A stretch of DNA of 64,000 nt. Source: Lithodes maja (Eukaryota; Arthropoda; Malacostraca; Decapoda; Lithodidae). Positions 1-10,692 of this stretch are shown here, piece by piece. Made by a program: the position numbers and the translations under genes. The stretch spans positions 268,501 to 332,500 of the forward strand of contig JBAKBP010000196.1 of assembly GCA_037953745.1 (NCBI GenBank), in the 5' to 3' direction. How positions within the stretch are numbered: position 1 is the stretch's first letter; each line of letters starts with the position of its first letter. The notes under the pieces are model-generated. The model saw only the letters and a program-made list of their open reading frames with translations, did no database searches and was not told the origin of the DNA.

Positions 1-263
1 TGAAGTGATTTATGAGCAACAATCGTAGTGTATGCTGACATCTGTTGCCTTACTTCTCGTAACGCTACTGCTGCGGTCTTATCATCATCGCAAAGGACTT
101 TGATTGCTAATTGGGAGCAAAAAGAACAATTACGCATAACCCAGAGACCCCTTGAACGGTCTAGACATTTAACACACCTTATGCAAAGGGTATGCGCAAA
201 AATAGGGATACCAGCACAAGCAGGGGTAGTGCATAAAGCAAAGACTGGGGCCACGGTAGCCAT
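1..263 (-). CDS. DIRS Gag N-terminus, partial (copy A)
   Basis: An open frame starts at the ATG whose complement lies at 261-263 and stays open to the window edge, about 87 codons. It matches the first 88 residues of the Gag frame of copy B (from 7046) with scattered substitutions. Shared features are a Cys-x2-Cys pair near residue 33 (CVKC) and a second Cys-x2-Cys about 20 residues later, a plausible zinc-binding pair. The reading frame is intact as far as can be seen, in contrast to the broken frames of copy B. The function as Gag is inferred from its place upstream of the DIRS pol region. The longer open frame on the opposite strand here is a shadow. Confidence 0.6.
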   Translation of the reverse strand, partial: MATVAPVFALCTTPACAGIPIFAHTLCIRCVKCLDRSRGLWVMRNCSFCSQLAIKVLCDDDKTAAVALREVRQQMSAYTTIVAHKSL

Positions 264-780
264 GACAAGAGACTGGTGTGGAAACTACCGCCGGGTCTGT
301 ATTGGTCCGCCGGAGCCCAGCTCTGGAAAAAAAGAAAATTTCCAGGAATTAATGCTCCTAAGGTTAATCCAACATGTTCGCACACAAGTGTTAATAGCCC
401 ACCGGATAACGAGATGTGATGACACAACGAACACAGCTCGCTATGCGGCGGGGTTTCAGAATATCTAAACAAATCTTTTTTAAGAAAGTGAAGAATACCC
501 TCTGATATAATATCGGTCCAGCATGGCGATTTATAGTCTTTCTGGTGGTGACTGTCTCAAGATTCAATAATGGAACAAAAACAACCCCCCATAAAGACGC
601 CGGCCCTTGAAATATTTTTGCATAATGACACAGGGCAGGCTGACACAAGATCTGATTTCTAACGAATTGTCACAAAACGATCGCCGTGAAAAATGAAGGT
701 GGCGATACCAAAGTATCACTGAATTAAGTAGTTAAATCGAAAAATGAATTTGAAAATTCCTTATTTCCTCCAACTAGGAG

Positions 781-939
781 CACCCGCCGGGTGTGAAAAA
801 ACGATTTTTTAACTAATTGAACCTTCAATTGCCGTAAAAATAAAGGCGGCGATACAAACAGTATTGCTTAAGAATGGAATGGTTAATACACTGAATGACT
901 TAAGATTATCCCACGCTTCCAAGGTACACCCGCCGGGTG
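781..939 (-). repeat. Leader palindromes CACCCGCCGGGTG, direct repeat
   Basis: The palindrome-like word CACCCGCCGGGTG occurs at 781-793 and 927-939 (146 bp apart), each followed by related sequence. It corresponds to the same doublet in the leader of copy B. Several further GCCGG-centred words lie between 290 and 1290. The function is unknown. Confidence 0.7.
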
Positions 940-2351
940 AGATGTCAAACGTTAACCCCATAAGTTCCTGTCCCCGCATCTTTGTAAAAGATCGCCGGGT
1001 AGGAACGCCCTTAACAACAGCTAGGTTTTTCATGTGGTTTTTGTAAAACCTGGTAGAAAAACTACAAAACGTATGTTCGCAAGAACAAAGTTTTTATATA
1101 TATATAGATGGGCACAGTCAGTCCGCCGGGAATCAAAATGGGCCTGAAACCAGGTACCAACAGAGACGCAGTCCTGGAGAGCCACAGACACCTCATCGCC
1201 GGGGACACAAACCTGTGTTAAAAACCACGTGTGGCCTAACACGGCTCTCGGCCGGGTTTTATCATGGTGAAACCGAGAGAAAACCCGCCGGAAGGACACC
1301 CACCCTGAACAGACACCATCTGAACGTACACTGTACACGAAGGAAGCCACGCACGACTAACCTAAGAATACAATAAAATCCGTGGAATTAGCCAATACAC
1401 AACTAAACCAGGATACAAACATAGTCCGAGGAATTAGCCAATACACAACTAAAACCTGGACACACATGGCACAGTAGGGTATATTTATACATAATAAACA
1501 ATAACACTTGTACATGTGGCAAAACTACGAGCGGCTGGCTAGGCCTAAGTAGACGGAATAGGAAAAGTTGAAATATACACAAAACACTGGGAATATCACA
1601 ACAGGAACCATCGCCAACACACCACTGTAGAACAACTTCCGACAAAGGGAAGACTGACTCGGAACCCAGAAAAAACTTCACTAAGTGAAGAAAATAACGC
1701 AGGGAACGTCAGAAGCAAAGCTTGCCTCATCAGAAAGATAAAAGGCAGCAATAATAACGCGTAATGAAAGCCGCCTGCACCACAAGCTAACTAACTGTGA
1801 AAAAGTTCACATGTCCACAACAGGACCACGAGGGTACGTCCGAAATAGACGCCCCAAACACACGACTCCAAATACACTGCACTGCGGGCAACCAGCCCAG
1901 GACACTCCTGCTACGCATATCCTAACCTTACTCGATACATCCCGGAGTAAACAAATGAGAAAAAACTCACTAGGGACGCAACAAATGCGGAACCAGCGGA
2001 GCGTGGGGAGACACGTCCGGGCAGGCTGAGCGCAGAGCAGAGAAGGAGGAATGACGCCTGAATCAGCGTCTGGTCAGAGATCCACACAAGTACATCCACG
2101 ATATGATGGAAAGCTTATTAGATAGTTATTCTTATTTTCTTTTTGTTTTTATTTTTTACGAAGTTTTTTCGTAGTGAGAACCCAATTCATAATGACTGAA
2201 GCCATGAGTGAGGTCGCGTGTGCTCATGATGAAGGCTCCTCAGTTTTTAAATGCTCTGCGCGGTAGATTCAAACTACGGCGAATTAGTGTTTGAAGAGGA
2301 TGCCTTATGTAATAGGCATGTTCGTCAATGATGGAGGGGCCACTAATAAAT

Positions 2352-3239
2352 AACTCTGTGTTGTTTAATAGGTGCGGGGGTAAAATTTACTAAGTACCTA
2401 ATAGTCTTCTCGGACTGGTATGGAGGACTCAAGATTCGGACGGAAATAGAGTGAACAAAACCTATTCCGTAATAAATGATAGAGAAAAATATCTAAATGG
2501 AGAACTCTAGTATGAGACTTGTGGAACTCCGGCAGAGAAGGCAATGTTATAAATATCTAAGAGGGTCCCTCTCTCAGCCTATTCTGCTAAAACCCTGACT
2601 CAGAGAGAAAGTGGTGGTCTTCTAGTGATCGAAGATATGTAAAAGAGCCCCAGACCCAGACACTCGCCGACCCAAAGTGGGACCGGAGGGAGATTCAATG
2701 AATAATTAATAATAATAATAGTATTATTTATTCAGTTAGCAATTTACCGAGTTGGTACCACATAGTATGTTACAAATATGCCATGTAACAGCTTTGCATA
2801 ATTCCAACTAAGTATAGCCCAATAAGGCCGTTAGGCGTATTTCCATTGGGGTCCTTGACCAACTCGAGAGTTGGTCCGGAGCCTAAAATATGAAATGTTT
2901 ATTGTCGAGTTGAGTAGTCAAGCGTTAGCCTTGAATGATACTGATTTTACCATAGTATCCTTATTGGAGGAGTGGTAACATGGGAATCTTCGTGAATCAA
3001 AATTATTGATTTACTACTAGTAGTTATACGTCAACGACAATATCATAGTATCCTTTATTGAAGGAGTGATAATGTGGGATTCTTTGTAAATCAAAATTTG
3101 TTGATCTACTAATAGTAGGTAAAACAGTAAAATCTGTGTAAAATGAATGGATGAGAACCAACCGGTTAACCGTGTCCATGTATATACTTGGCCTAAGGAA
3201 AGAGAGCTAATATCTCTTAATTTTGTACCGCCTTTGTTT
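2352..3239. other. Spacer without recognisable genes; diverged CCGGAG/ACTCGG satellite-like sequence
   Basis: No coding frame is convincing. The stretch holds scattered CCGGAG, CTCCGG and ACTCGG words like the denser arrays at 4640-4933 and 14428-14812, an AT-rich (TAA)n tract near 2700-2730, and a direct repeat at 2951-3126. It is probably an old satellite or unclassified repeat. Confidence 0.5.
2951..3126 (+). repeat. Two-copy tandem repeat, about 93 bp
   Basis: Two adjacent copies begin CATAGTATCC at 2951 and 3044 and share the course ATTGgAGGAGTGgTAA, TGGGAaTCTT and GTaAATCAAAATT. They differ at several positions. No coding content. Confidence 0.75.
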
Positions 3240-3500
3240 GGGAATAAAAGTTAATAATTATAATAACAATAAAAATCGTCAGGTTACTTATATAGCGCCC
3301 GTTCTCCTCCTTCGAGGATCCACCAGCGCTTGGCTTTCTTTAGTCTACCATTGACTATTACCCATCCCCCTTGCTCGTAGGGAGATGGTAACCGACGGCT
3401 ATATCCCTGAAAACTTTTCAATCTGAGAGGGGATTGAAACGCGAGACCTGCCAGATGGTTTTCAGGCACGCTATCAACTAAGTCAGCCGGACGGCTAAAT
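3240..3500 (-). repeat. Candidate tRNA-derived SINE
   Basis: Read on the minus strand, about 3497-3425 resembles a degenerate tRNA. An A-box-like segment (CTGACTTAGTTGATAGCG) is followed after the expected spacing by a B-box-like segment (GCGTTTCAATCCC, complement near 3429-3442). A unique body follows, then an AT-rich TTATTATAATTATT tail near 3245-3275. This is the layout of a tRNA-derived SINE with RNA polymerase III promoter boxes. I see no second copy in the window, so family status is unproven. It could also be a decayed tRNA pseudogene. Confidence 0.4.
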
Positions 3501-3747
3501 TATTAATCCTCCTAACCTATATGGCTATGCATGAATGAACAGGGTAACTATGGTATTGAAATACTGTTCTTAATAAAGGGTAGGAATAATCCTACAACCT
3601 TGTACCATAATTTAGGATTGGAAAGTGAAGTGCACCTTTTGTCCCACTCTGAATGAGTATAAACATTATCAGTAATACTGAGTGAATGAAGTTTTACTCG
3701 GGACTTTGTTAAAATTGAGTTATCTCTAGTAGTATGCTAAGCATATA

Positions 3748-4500
3748 CAGTCAGGACCCCCAATACACGATTCCACAATGCGCGAAAACCCTAATACACG
3801 AGTTACCCCTCGAAAATAACATTAATTAATTAAACATTAATTACGCGAGGTGGTACCACAATACACGAATCGAGAGCTAAGAAGGGGCCAAATCCGCTAT
3901 TCCCGCTTGATACGCGAGCACGTCTACGTTTCGCGAGGCCCAGGCGTAGCTCCGAAAAGAGAAGAAGACGGGCATATGCCTGCCTTCCCTCCCGCTTACC
4001 CTCCCTCCCTCCCTCCCACAGTCCCGCTCAAGCGCTCATAGCCGTGCGGAGTGACCAAACGTTTGTAGTGCCTGCCACTTTTTTTCGCCATGCCACGCCA
4101 ATATAAGAAGATAACACACAAAATGAAGGTGGAAGTGTTGGATCGCAAGAAAAAAGGAGAAGGAAACTGTGCAATAAGCTTGTCAGAGTAAACTGTTCGT
4201 ACGATTTGGTCAGGGAGGGAGAAGTTGGAGAAAATCGTGAAGTCCTACGGTCCTAGTCCTAGTCCTATCTACTACTAATTTTAAGGTAAGGTTTCATAAT
4301 TGTATTTATTGTTCTAGACTGCACTGTAGAGCCAAAAATGTCGAAAATACTGTAGGGCCAAAAATGTCGAAAATAGGCCATAATTGAAAGATGTCACCCA
4401 ATCTAATTATTCCCATTTAAAGTTAGTTCCACAATACACGAATTCACAATACGCGATGCCTCCTGTCACCCCTATTCTCGCGAATTGGGGGTCCTGACTG
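3748..4500 (+). mobile_element. Tigger/pogo-type DNA transposon, internally deleted
   Basis: The element starts CAGTCAGGACCCCCAATAC and ends with the inverted form GGGGGTCCTGACTG. Both ends abut TA (3746-3747 and 4501-4502), the target duplication of the Tc1/mariner-pogo group. Words related to CACAATACACGA recur near both ends. At 753 bp it is too short for a full transposase and keeps only an N-terminal remnant, so it can move only if another element supplies enzyme. Confidence 0.85.
4090..4278 (+). pseudogene. Tigger transposase N-terminal remnant
   Basis: The frame from the ATG at 4090 reads a basic N-terminus followed by VEVLDRKKKGEGN, then an in-frame TAA at 4189-4191, then TVRTIW and EKIVKSYG-like residues. 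This order matches the first helix-turn-helix region (CENP-B N-terminal-like) of pogo/Tigger transposases. About ten residues of the usual HTH appear to be missing just before the stop, and the CENP-B-type second domain and DDE catalytic domain are absent. It is a fossil inside a deletion derivative. Confidence 0.7.
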
Positions 4501-4639
4501 TACAAGTATTGTAAAAAGTTCTTGAAGGTGATTCTATTAATTACCAATTTGAACTTTGTCATCTAGGACTGCCAACTTGAATAATAATTGAATAGGCCTA
4601 CCTGGAGTGTGCTAGTAGGACTCAGTAGGCCTATTGGTA
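4501..4639. other. Short spacer, nothing recognised
   Basis: AT-rich sequence between the Tigger element and the CCGGAG array. No frame, repeat or site is convincing. Confidence 0.4.
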
Positions 4640-4933
4640 TAACTCGGTGTCTGGAACCGGAAATAAGTTAATATCGTTTGAATACCCGGAGTTGGTTGAC
4701 AGAACTCGGTGTCTGGGAACCGGAGTTAATTGACAATATTAGACTACTCAGAGTTTTCTGGGACTCGGAGTGAAGTCACTATTGTTGTATACCCGGAGTT
4801 AGAAGTTATATAGGAACCGGAGATATGTTCTCGCTAAGGGATACTCGGAGATATGTTGGTAGAACTCGGTGTTTGAGAACCGGAGTTAAGACGCTTTTGT
4901 TGAATACCCGGAGTTAGAGTGGTATACAACTCT
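4640..4933 (+). repeat. CCGGAG/ACTCGG interspersed array, left flank of DIRS copy B
   Basis: Short words alternate at irregular spacing: AACTCGGTGTyTG, GAACCGGAGTTAA, ATACCCGGAGTT, ACTCGGAGATATG. The same words resume on the other side of the DIRS element at 14428-14812, so the transposon sits inside this array. It looks like a degenerate satellite with a higher-order pattern. Confidence 0.7.
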
Positions 4934-5242
4934 ATTTATTAGTGGCCCCTCCATCATTGACGAACATGCCTATTACATAAGGCACCCTCTTCAAACACTC
5001 ATCCGCCATAGTTTGAATCTACCGCGCAGAGCATTTAAAATTTGAGGAGCCTTCATCATGAGCGCACGCGACCTCACTCATGGCTTCAGTCATTATGAAT
5101 TGGGTTCTCACTACGAAAAAACTTTGTAAAAAATAAAAACAAAAAGAAAATAAGAATAACTATTCAATAAGCTTTCCATAATATCGTGGATGTACTTGTG
5201 TGGATCTTTGACCAGACGCTGACTCAGGCGTCATTCTTCCTT
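4934..5242 (+). repeat. Left inverted terminal repeat of DIRS copy B
   Basis: It is near-perfectly complementary to 14076-14380. It begins TTTATTAGTGGCCCCTCC and includes the AT-rich tract around 5115-5160 found in inverted form near 14165-14210. The outer end is also present in the internal complementary region. Confidence 0.88.
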
Positions 5243-5827
5243 CTCTGCTCTGCGATCAGCCTGCCCGGACGTGTCTCCCCACGCTCCGCTGGTTCCGCAT
5301 TTGCTGCATCCCTAGTGAGTTTTTTCTCATTTGTTTACTCCGGGATGTATCGAGTAAGGTTAGGATATGCGTAGCAGGAGTGTCCTGGGCTGGTTGCCCG
5401 CAGTGCAGTGTATTTTGGGTCTTGTGTTTGGGGCGTCTATTTCGGATGTACCCTCGTGGTCCTGTTGTGGACATGTGAACTTTTTCACAGTTAGCTTGTG
5501 ATGCAGGCGGCTTTCATTACGCGTTATTATTGCTGCCTTTTATCTTTCTGATGAGGTAGTGTTGCTTTGCTGACGTTCCCAGCGTATTTGTCTTCACTTA
5601 GTGAAGTTTTTTCTGGGTCACGAGTCGGTCTTCCCTTTGCCGGAAGTATTTGCTACAGTGGTGTGTTGGCGGTGGTTCCTGTTGTGATATAATTCAGTGC
5701 TTTTTGTTTATATTCCGACATGTTGTCTTTTCCGTCTGCCTAGGCCTAGCCAGCCTCTTGTAGCTTTGCCACATGTACAAGTGTTATTGATATATATTAT
5801 AAATATGTACTACTGTGTCATGTGTGT

Positions 5828-5955
5828 CCTGGTTTAGTTGTGTATTGGCTAATTCCATGGACTATTTTTGTTTCCTGGATTAGTTGTGTATTGGCTAATT
5901 CCACGGACTATTTGTGGGCCCGGGGTTAGTTGTGTTTTGGCTAACTCTTCGGTCC
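5828..5955 (+). repeat. Three-copy tandem repeat, 45-46 bp, in the DIRS leader
   Basis: Copies start near 5828, 5873 and 5919, each with the course GGnTTAGTTGTGTaTTGGCTAA followed by TTCC and GGACTAT words. The third is more diverged. Copy A holds two recognisable copies near 1380-1470 on the other strand. Confidence 0.75.
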
Positions 5956-6342
5956 TGTGTTGGCGTTCAGATGGTATCTGGACGAGGTGGGTTGTTTCCC
6001 GGCGGGTTTTTCTCGGTTTCACCATGAAAAATCCGGCTGGGTGCCGAGTTTTGGCCACACATGGTTTAAAAAAACAGGCTTGTTTCCCCGGCGAGTAGGT
6101 GTCTGAGGCTCCCCAGGACTGCGTCTCTGTGGTGGTGCCTGTTTCAGGCTCCCTATGATTCCCGGCGGAATGGCTGTACCCATCTAACAGTGTTCATACG
6201 GACACGTGTTGTGAAGTTGTTTTCCCCGGTTTTGCAAACCCAGGAAAAAAACCTAGCTGTTGTAGTTTGGTTTTCCTCCCCAGCGATCTTTTACAAAGAA
6301 GTGGGGACAGGAACGATTGGGGTTAACTTTTTACATCTTGCA

Positions 6343-6620
6343 CACCCGGCGGGTGCACCTTGGAAGGGTGGGATGAACGAATTGGTAATTCAGTTTAGTT
6401 AACCGGACAATTAAGGGATGCTTTATGTATCGCCACCTTCAACATAAGGCGATTGAGGGCTCAATTGGGGGTTAACATTTTTAATAATAACTTACTTTCA
6501 CACCCGGCGGGTGCTCCTTGGCAGGGTGGAATAACGAATTTACAATTCGGTTTAGTTGACCAACACAATTGAGGGATACATTTGTGTATCGCCGCCTTCA
6601 ACGTACGGCGATCTTAAGAC
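6343..6620 (+). repeat. 158-bp direct repeat with CACCCGGCGGGTG palindromes
   Basis: CACCCGGCGGGTG occurs at 6343-6355 and 6501-6513. After each, similar sequence runs through CTTGG.AGGGTGG, a TTCGGTTTAGTT-like word, GAGGGATaC and a GTATCGCCnCCTTCAAC block. The palindrome could form a short hairpin. Confidence 0.75.
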
Positions 6621-7045
6621 AATTCATTAGAAGTCAGATCTCGTATTTTGTCAGCCTTCCCAGTTTTTGATCTGCGAGATAATTCAGGGGGCCGGCGTCT
6701 TTTTGGGGTGGTTGTTTTGCCAAAATTGATCTTGAATCAGACACCACCGGAAAAGACTAATTCAATTATAAACGCCATGCTGTTTTTTTATATTGTGTCA
6801 GAGGGTATTCTTAAATCTCTTGGACAAGTTCAGACATTCTGATATCTTTACATAGGAACCCCACCTCGTAGCGAGCTGTGATCGTAGAGTATTACGTCTC
6901 GTTACCCGGCGGGTTATTAACACTTGTGTGCGAACATGTTGGGTTAACCTTATGAGCATTAATTCCTGGAAATTTTCTTTTTTTCCAGAGCTGGGCCCCG
7001 GCGAGTCTATAGAGAACCTGGAGTAGTTTCCCACCAGTCTCGGTC

Positions 7046-7765
7046 ATGGCTACCTTTGCCCCAGTTTTTGCTTTATGCATTACGCCCTCCTGTTCAGGTA
7101 TCCCTATTTTTGCGCACACCCTTTGTATAAAATGTGTTAAATGTCTAGACCGCTCAAGGGGTCTGTGGGTGATGCGAAACTGTACCTTTTGCTCTCAACT
7201 CAGCGTTAAAGTTTTACAAGACAATGATAAGACAGCAGCGGTCGCCTTAAGGGAGGTCAGGCAGCAAATGACTACTTATACTACTACTGTGGCTCATAAG
7301 TCACTTCAATGCGATAACGTCCCGCTTTGGGATAAGTTACTAATTGAGCACCCTCCCATTAAACGTCCCTCTAGAGTAACTGTTCGTAAACCGGCGGAGA
7401 CTGGACAGGGTTCTATACTTGCTCCAGCCCCAGGCACATCTAAGCGACAGCGAGAACCGACGCCCCCGGTGGCAGCCTCCTCATCACGGGCGAGATCTAG
7501 GTCCAGGTCCCCGCTTAGACAGCAGCCGCCGAGTCTCTCTTCTTCACCAACGAGCAAGAAGAGTAAGACAGAGGGGTCAACAAGTGGATATAGCGAGAAA
7601 TCTTCTAAATCCAAGAGCAGTTCGCGGTCGCACCGTAGCCACAAATCTTCTCGAAAGGACTCGCATGATCGAAAGGCCTCCCGGCGTTCACCGGAGTCTA
7701 GTGCCTCTCGTCAATACCTCTACCCCCCGACAGAGCTAGTGTTCAATCTCATGGAGATAGTTTAG
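7046..7765 (+). CDS. DIRS Gag, first reading frame (copy B)
   Basis: The frame gives 239 residues from the ATG at 7046. The N-terminal 90 residues carry Cys pairs (CIKCVKC near residue 30 and CTFC near residue 50). Residues about 120-230 are strongly Ser/Arg/Lys-rich, with RSRSRSP, SKSKSSSRSHRSHKSSR and similar runs, suggesting RNA binding or nuclear localisation. The start is supported by conservation with copy A, which begins at the same ATG. After about residue 225 the frame leaves the homologous course: the acidic, Ser-rich continuation appears in other frames from 7739 onward, so the stop at 7765 reflects a frameshift. Assignment to Gag rests on position. I know of no close family domain. 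Confidence 0.6.
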   Translation: MATFAPVFALCITPSCSGIPIFAHTLCIKCVKCLDRSRGLWVMRNCTFCSQLSVKVLQDNDKTAAVALREVRQQMTTYTTTVAHKSLQCDNVPLWDKLLIEHPPIKRPSRVTVRKPAETGQGSILAPAPGTSKRQREPTPPVAASSSRARSRSRSPLRQQPPSLSSSPTSKKSKTEGSTSGYSEKSSKSKSSSRSHRSHKSSRKDSHDRKASRRSPESSASRQYLYPPTELVFNLMEIV

Positions 7766-7919
7766 TACCAGTACTAAAAGACAGTTTCCCTCTTAGTATT
7801 TTAACCCTAGAATTGGAAAATTCAGTGGACAGTGATCGTCCAATGGCAGAGTCAAGTGGGAGCTCCATGATTGAGGGTATTTCAGACTCCCAAGGGAGTG
7901 CAGGCCAAGGCCTGGGTGT

Positions 7920-8828
7920 TTGGCGGTATCTCAACCTCTAGCTCAAACTATACAAACAGTGGCTGAGGTCCACCGTTTCGCGGCGATCCCATCATCTATT
8001 CCTGACTTGTCTTGGCAACAAGATGGGACTCCGGCTTCGGCGGAATCCTCTCATGATGAGCCAGATGACAAAGACGAGATATCTATCATCTCAGATATGG
8101 AAGTGCAAGAGTCGGGTTCAGTTTTAGACACCGCACAGGATCGTAATGATTCACCTTTGAGGTCATCATCGAATAAATTTGTCACAGCAGAGGAAATAGA
8201 TGGGCTGCTGGTTAATGCTCTCACTAAATTTTTTGGCCAACAGCCGGAGACTCCTACAGTGGACCTGGGAGCTCCTATGACAAATTCTAATGTCCGGCCT
8301 CTGATGACTTCTATTGCCTTGACTCAGATCCCTCACCCTCCCTCTATATCACCATCGGTGGTCACTAGGCCTGCTACGGCGGCACTGACTACTTCTAATG
8401 TCAGGGTTATAACGGATGTCAATCCGCCCCCTTTAGATATAGCACCTATGAAAAAGGTAGCTATGCCCTTACTGTACGGTCCGGATGAGTCATGGGTTCA
8501 CTTGATCCCCACTAAACCAGAGGTCGCTCAACCTACCTTGACAGGGGAACTTCCAGTGCCACGAGAGTGGGTAATACAAGGCAATAAATCTAAAAAATTA
8601 CGGGCCTTGGATACTTTGGGGAATGTACTAGATGTTAATGTTAAGGCCATTCCTAACTATTATCGCCAGGACTATTTTGTTTATACTGCTAAACCTGCCC
8701 TGCCCCCTGCCTCAGCTTCGAAACTGTTTTCTGACTGGTCCAAACAGGATGGTTTTAATGACATAAAGACACTGTCACACTGTCACACCAGAACTCGATT
8801 TGCGAACTGTCACAGACTCAGCCGCTAA
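7920..8828 (+). pseudogene. DIRS Gag, middle segment (copy B)
   Basis: An open frame of about 300 residues is acidic near its start (DEPDDKDEISIISDMEVQ, residues about 45-65) and Pro/Thr-rich in the middle. It probably continues the Gag polyprotein that starts at 7046; the linking segment 7745-7925 is open in a third frame. Near 8790 it shifts again into the frame that starts at 8800. The first codon is TTG in context, so no independent start is likely. No catalytic motif is visible. Confidence 0.5.
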
Positions 8829-9860
8829 TCCAGTGTTGAAGGTGGGGCAGTTGGGTCCGGGACCTTGGGTGGAATGGGAGACGGAGGTTCAGAACTTTGC
8901 GACCACCTTCACCTCAAAATCTTCCCACCAGATCCCTCCGGATAGTCATTCTTGGTTCTCTATGCCAGTGTGTTCTGCCGGCGGAGTCCCTTCGGCTTTG
9001 TTTGATTTCTTAGCTGCCCCCAAAATCAATTTATGTGAACTCAAGGACCCTTTCACTACCCCTACCCCAACTCACCTAGACCGAGAATTTAGGCTACGGG
9101 GGAAAGCATTTAGACTTTTCTCACAGTACATTGTGACGCAACAGGTCGCTAAATCGATGCTCCGGTCCACTCAGGCAATCGCAGACGCGGATGCCAGAAG
9201 ATCGGTTGAACTGTCTCGGCGACTGCTCCTTCAGTTGTCAATTCAGTCATTGGGTGACATACGCACAGCCTTGCTTGAGGCGGTGCGAGCTCGACAAGAT
9301 CTCAGGATGTCCTTGGTACGGAAGCTTCCTGATCGTATTGCGAATCAGGTGGTCATGTCACCAGTGCTCACTCCCTCTTTAATGTCCCCTGAGGTGTGGA
9401 GAACAGTTTTTAATATGGCTCAGACCTTTAAACATAGTCTCGCCCCTTCTAAGAAACCTGCCTTTAACTTCCCCAAACCCAAGCCAGTCGCAAAAGCACA
9501 GCCGGGGGGATCTAAGCCCTTTCATCTACCTAAGTCCTCCTCCCCTCAAGGTCAGTACAGGTATAGACAGGGTAAGTTTACAGGTCAGAAAGGACGAGGC
9601 TATAATAAACCAGGTCAGGGCCCGTCTTCTGTCAACGCCAGCCAGGAAGCGTCCACCACCACCACCTCCACCCCCATCAAAAAACTAATGTCTCTCTCAT
9701 TCCCGGGGCCGGTCTCAAGGCGAGTGGATCCGAGGGTAGTACCAGCCGGCGAACCCTTGTCTGCTAACTGGGTCGTTCCGAACGTGTCACCAAGCATGGC
9801 CGTTAAACACTTGGGCAAGGATGGTGGCACGCAAAGGCATCACTTGGCAGTGGCTCCGGC
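8800..9860 (+). pseudogene. DIRS Gag, C-terminal segment (copy B)
   Basis: This frame, open from 8800 to 10395, carries the C-terminal part of Gag up to about residue 350. It shows an alpha-helical stretch (LRGKAFRLFSQYI, then SRRLLLQLSIQSLGDIRTAL) followed by a basic Lys/Pro/Gln/Gly-rich tail (KPKPVAKAQPGGSKP, QYRYRQGKFTGQKGRGY) likely to bind nucleic acid. Beyond about 9860 the meaningful frame moves to the RT frame starting at 9821, so this tail overlaps pol as is common in DIRS elements. The end of the frame (about 10300-10395) again reads RT-like sequence, showing a shift between the two frames at a deletion. Confidence 0.55.
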
Positions 9861-10395
9861 GACCTCGCTTACGTCAGGCGACAACGGCGAATCTAGTTTC
9901 TTTAGAGGTGGAGTCACTGGTCAAGGAAATGATTGCCAAGAATGTCATCATCCCGGTCCCTCAAAATTACCCAGTCTTCACATCCAAGCTATTTTTGGTT
10001 CCCAAAAGGGACAGTGTTCAGATGAGACCCGTCGTAGACCTGTCATATCTGAACCTTCATATTCACAACGAGTCATTCAGGATGTTAACAGTGCACCAAA
10101 TCAGGCTAACACTTCCGCCGGGAGGTTGGATGTGTTCCTTAGACCTGACAGACGCTTATTGGCACGTCTCCGTAAACAAAAGATTTCAAAGATTCCTGGC
10201 CTTACGGATCAGGGATCAAACTTATGTTTTTCAAAGGATGCCATTCGGTTTGAACCTGGCACCTCGCTTATTCACGAAATTAGTCCGGCAAGCACTGATA
10301 TAAATCATGTCAACATAACATTAAAACATGTCAAATCTCTAGGGTTCAAGGTAAATCTGGTAAAGTCAAACCTTGTTCCCTCACGAGTAATTTAG
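9821..10395 (+). pseudogene. DIRS reverse transcriptase, catalytic motif deleted
   Basis: The frame from 9821 reads recognisable RT blocks: LVSLEVESLVKEMIAK, then SKLFLVPKRD and MRPVVDLSYLN (motif 2 region), MCSLDLTDAYWHV (motif A with its Asp) and VFQRMPFGLNLAPRLFTKLV (motif B). The Y/F-x-D-D block that should follow about 15-20 residues after motif B is absent: the frame stops at 10303 after LVRQALI. Downstream thumb-like sequence (HVKSLGFKVNLVKSNLVPSR) appears in the other frame to 10395. A deletion of roughly 25 codons therefore removed the catalytic Asp pair. The segment 10396-10656 continues with connection-like sequence in yet another frame. Confidence 0.75.
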
Positions 10396-10692
10396 TGGAT
10401 AGGGCTGGTTTGGGACACAGCTGCTCTCACTCTGAGTCAGAGTGTGGACAATCGGAACAGATTTCGCAGGAAACTGTTCATGTTCCTTCACAGTCTGACT
10501 ACGACACAGAGTATCTGGGAGTCTCTGGTCGGCTCTCTCAACTGGATTCAACTAACTGTAATGTTGGGCCGGTTGAAAGTAAAGCGTTTAATATTGGAGG
10601 GCAACAAATATTTTCCACTATTACCGGCGGAAAAATTATGGCCCATACCAAAATAAATCCACACCTTACTAGCGGTCTGGGCGAAGAAGGAA

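Larger units (their letters stand above)
1..2351 (-). mobile_element. DIRS retrotransposon copy A, 5' portion, cut by the window edge
   Basis: This block is the reverse complement of the 5' part of the fuller DIRS copy at 4934-14427. It begins (on the minus strand) with the same terminal sequence, ATTTATTAGTGGCCCC, and contains the same roughly 2.1-kb non-coding leader with its repeats and the start of the same Gag reading frame. DIRS elements replicate through a circular intermediate and integrate with a tyrosine recombinase, so no flanking duplication is expected. The 5' end lies near 2351 and the rest of the element continues beyond position 1. The two copies are clearly homologous but carry many substitutions and small indels, so this is not a recent duplicate. 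Confidence 0.85.
5243..7045 (+). other. Long non-coding leader of DIRS copy B
   Basis: About 1.8 kb between the terminal repeat and the first Gag ATG carries no long frame. It holds a 45-46 bp triplet repeat (5828-5955), many CCCGGCGGGT-type words and a 158-bp direct repeat (6343-6620). The same layout in copy A argues that the leader is a true part of the element, possibly used in packaging, reverse transcription or promoter activity. That role is inference. Confidence 0.6.

Noticed and set aside
28..468. 146-codon plus-strand open frame
   Set aside because: It is antisense to the DIRS Gag start and leader, whose coding sense is the minus strand; it has no domain of its own.
3425..3497. Functional tRNA gene
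   Set aside because: A- and B-box-like words are present, but the arms do not form a clean cloverleaf and the sequence runs into a unique body, so a SINE is the better reading.
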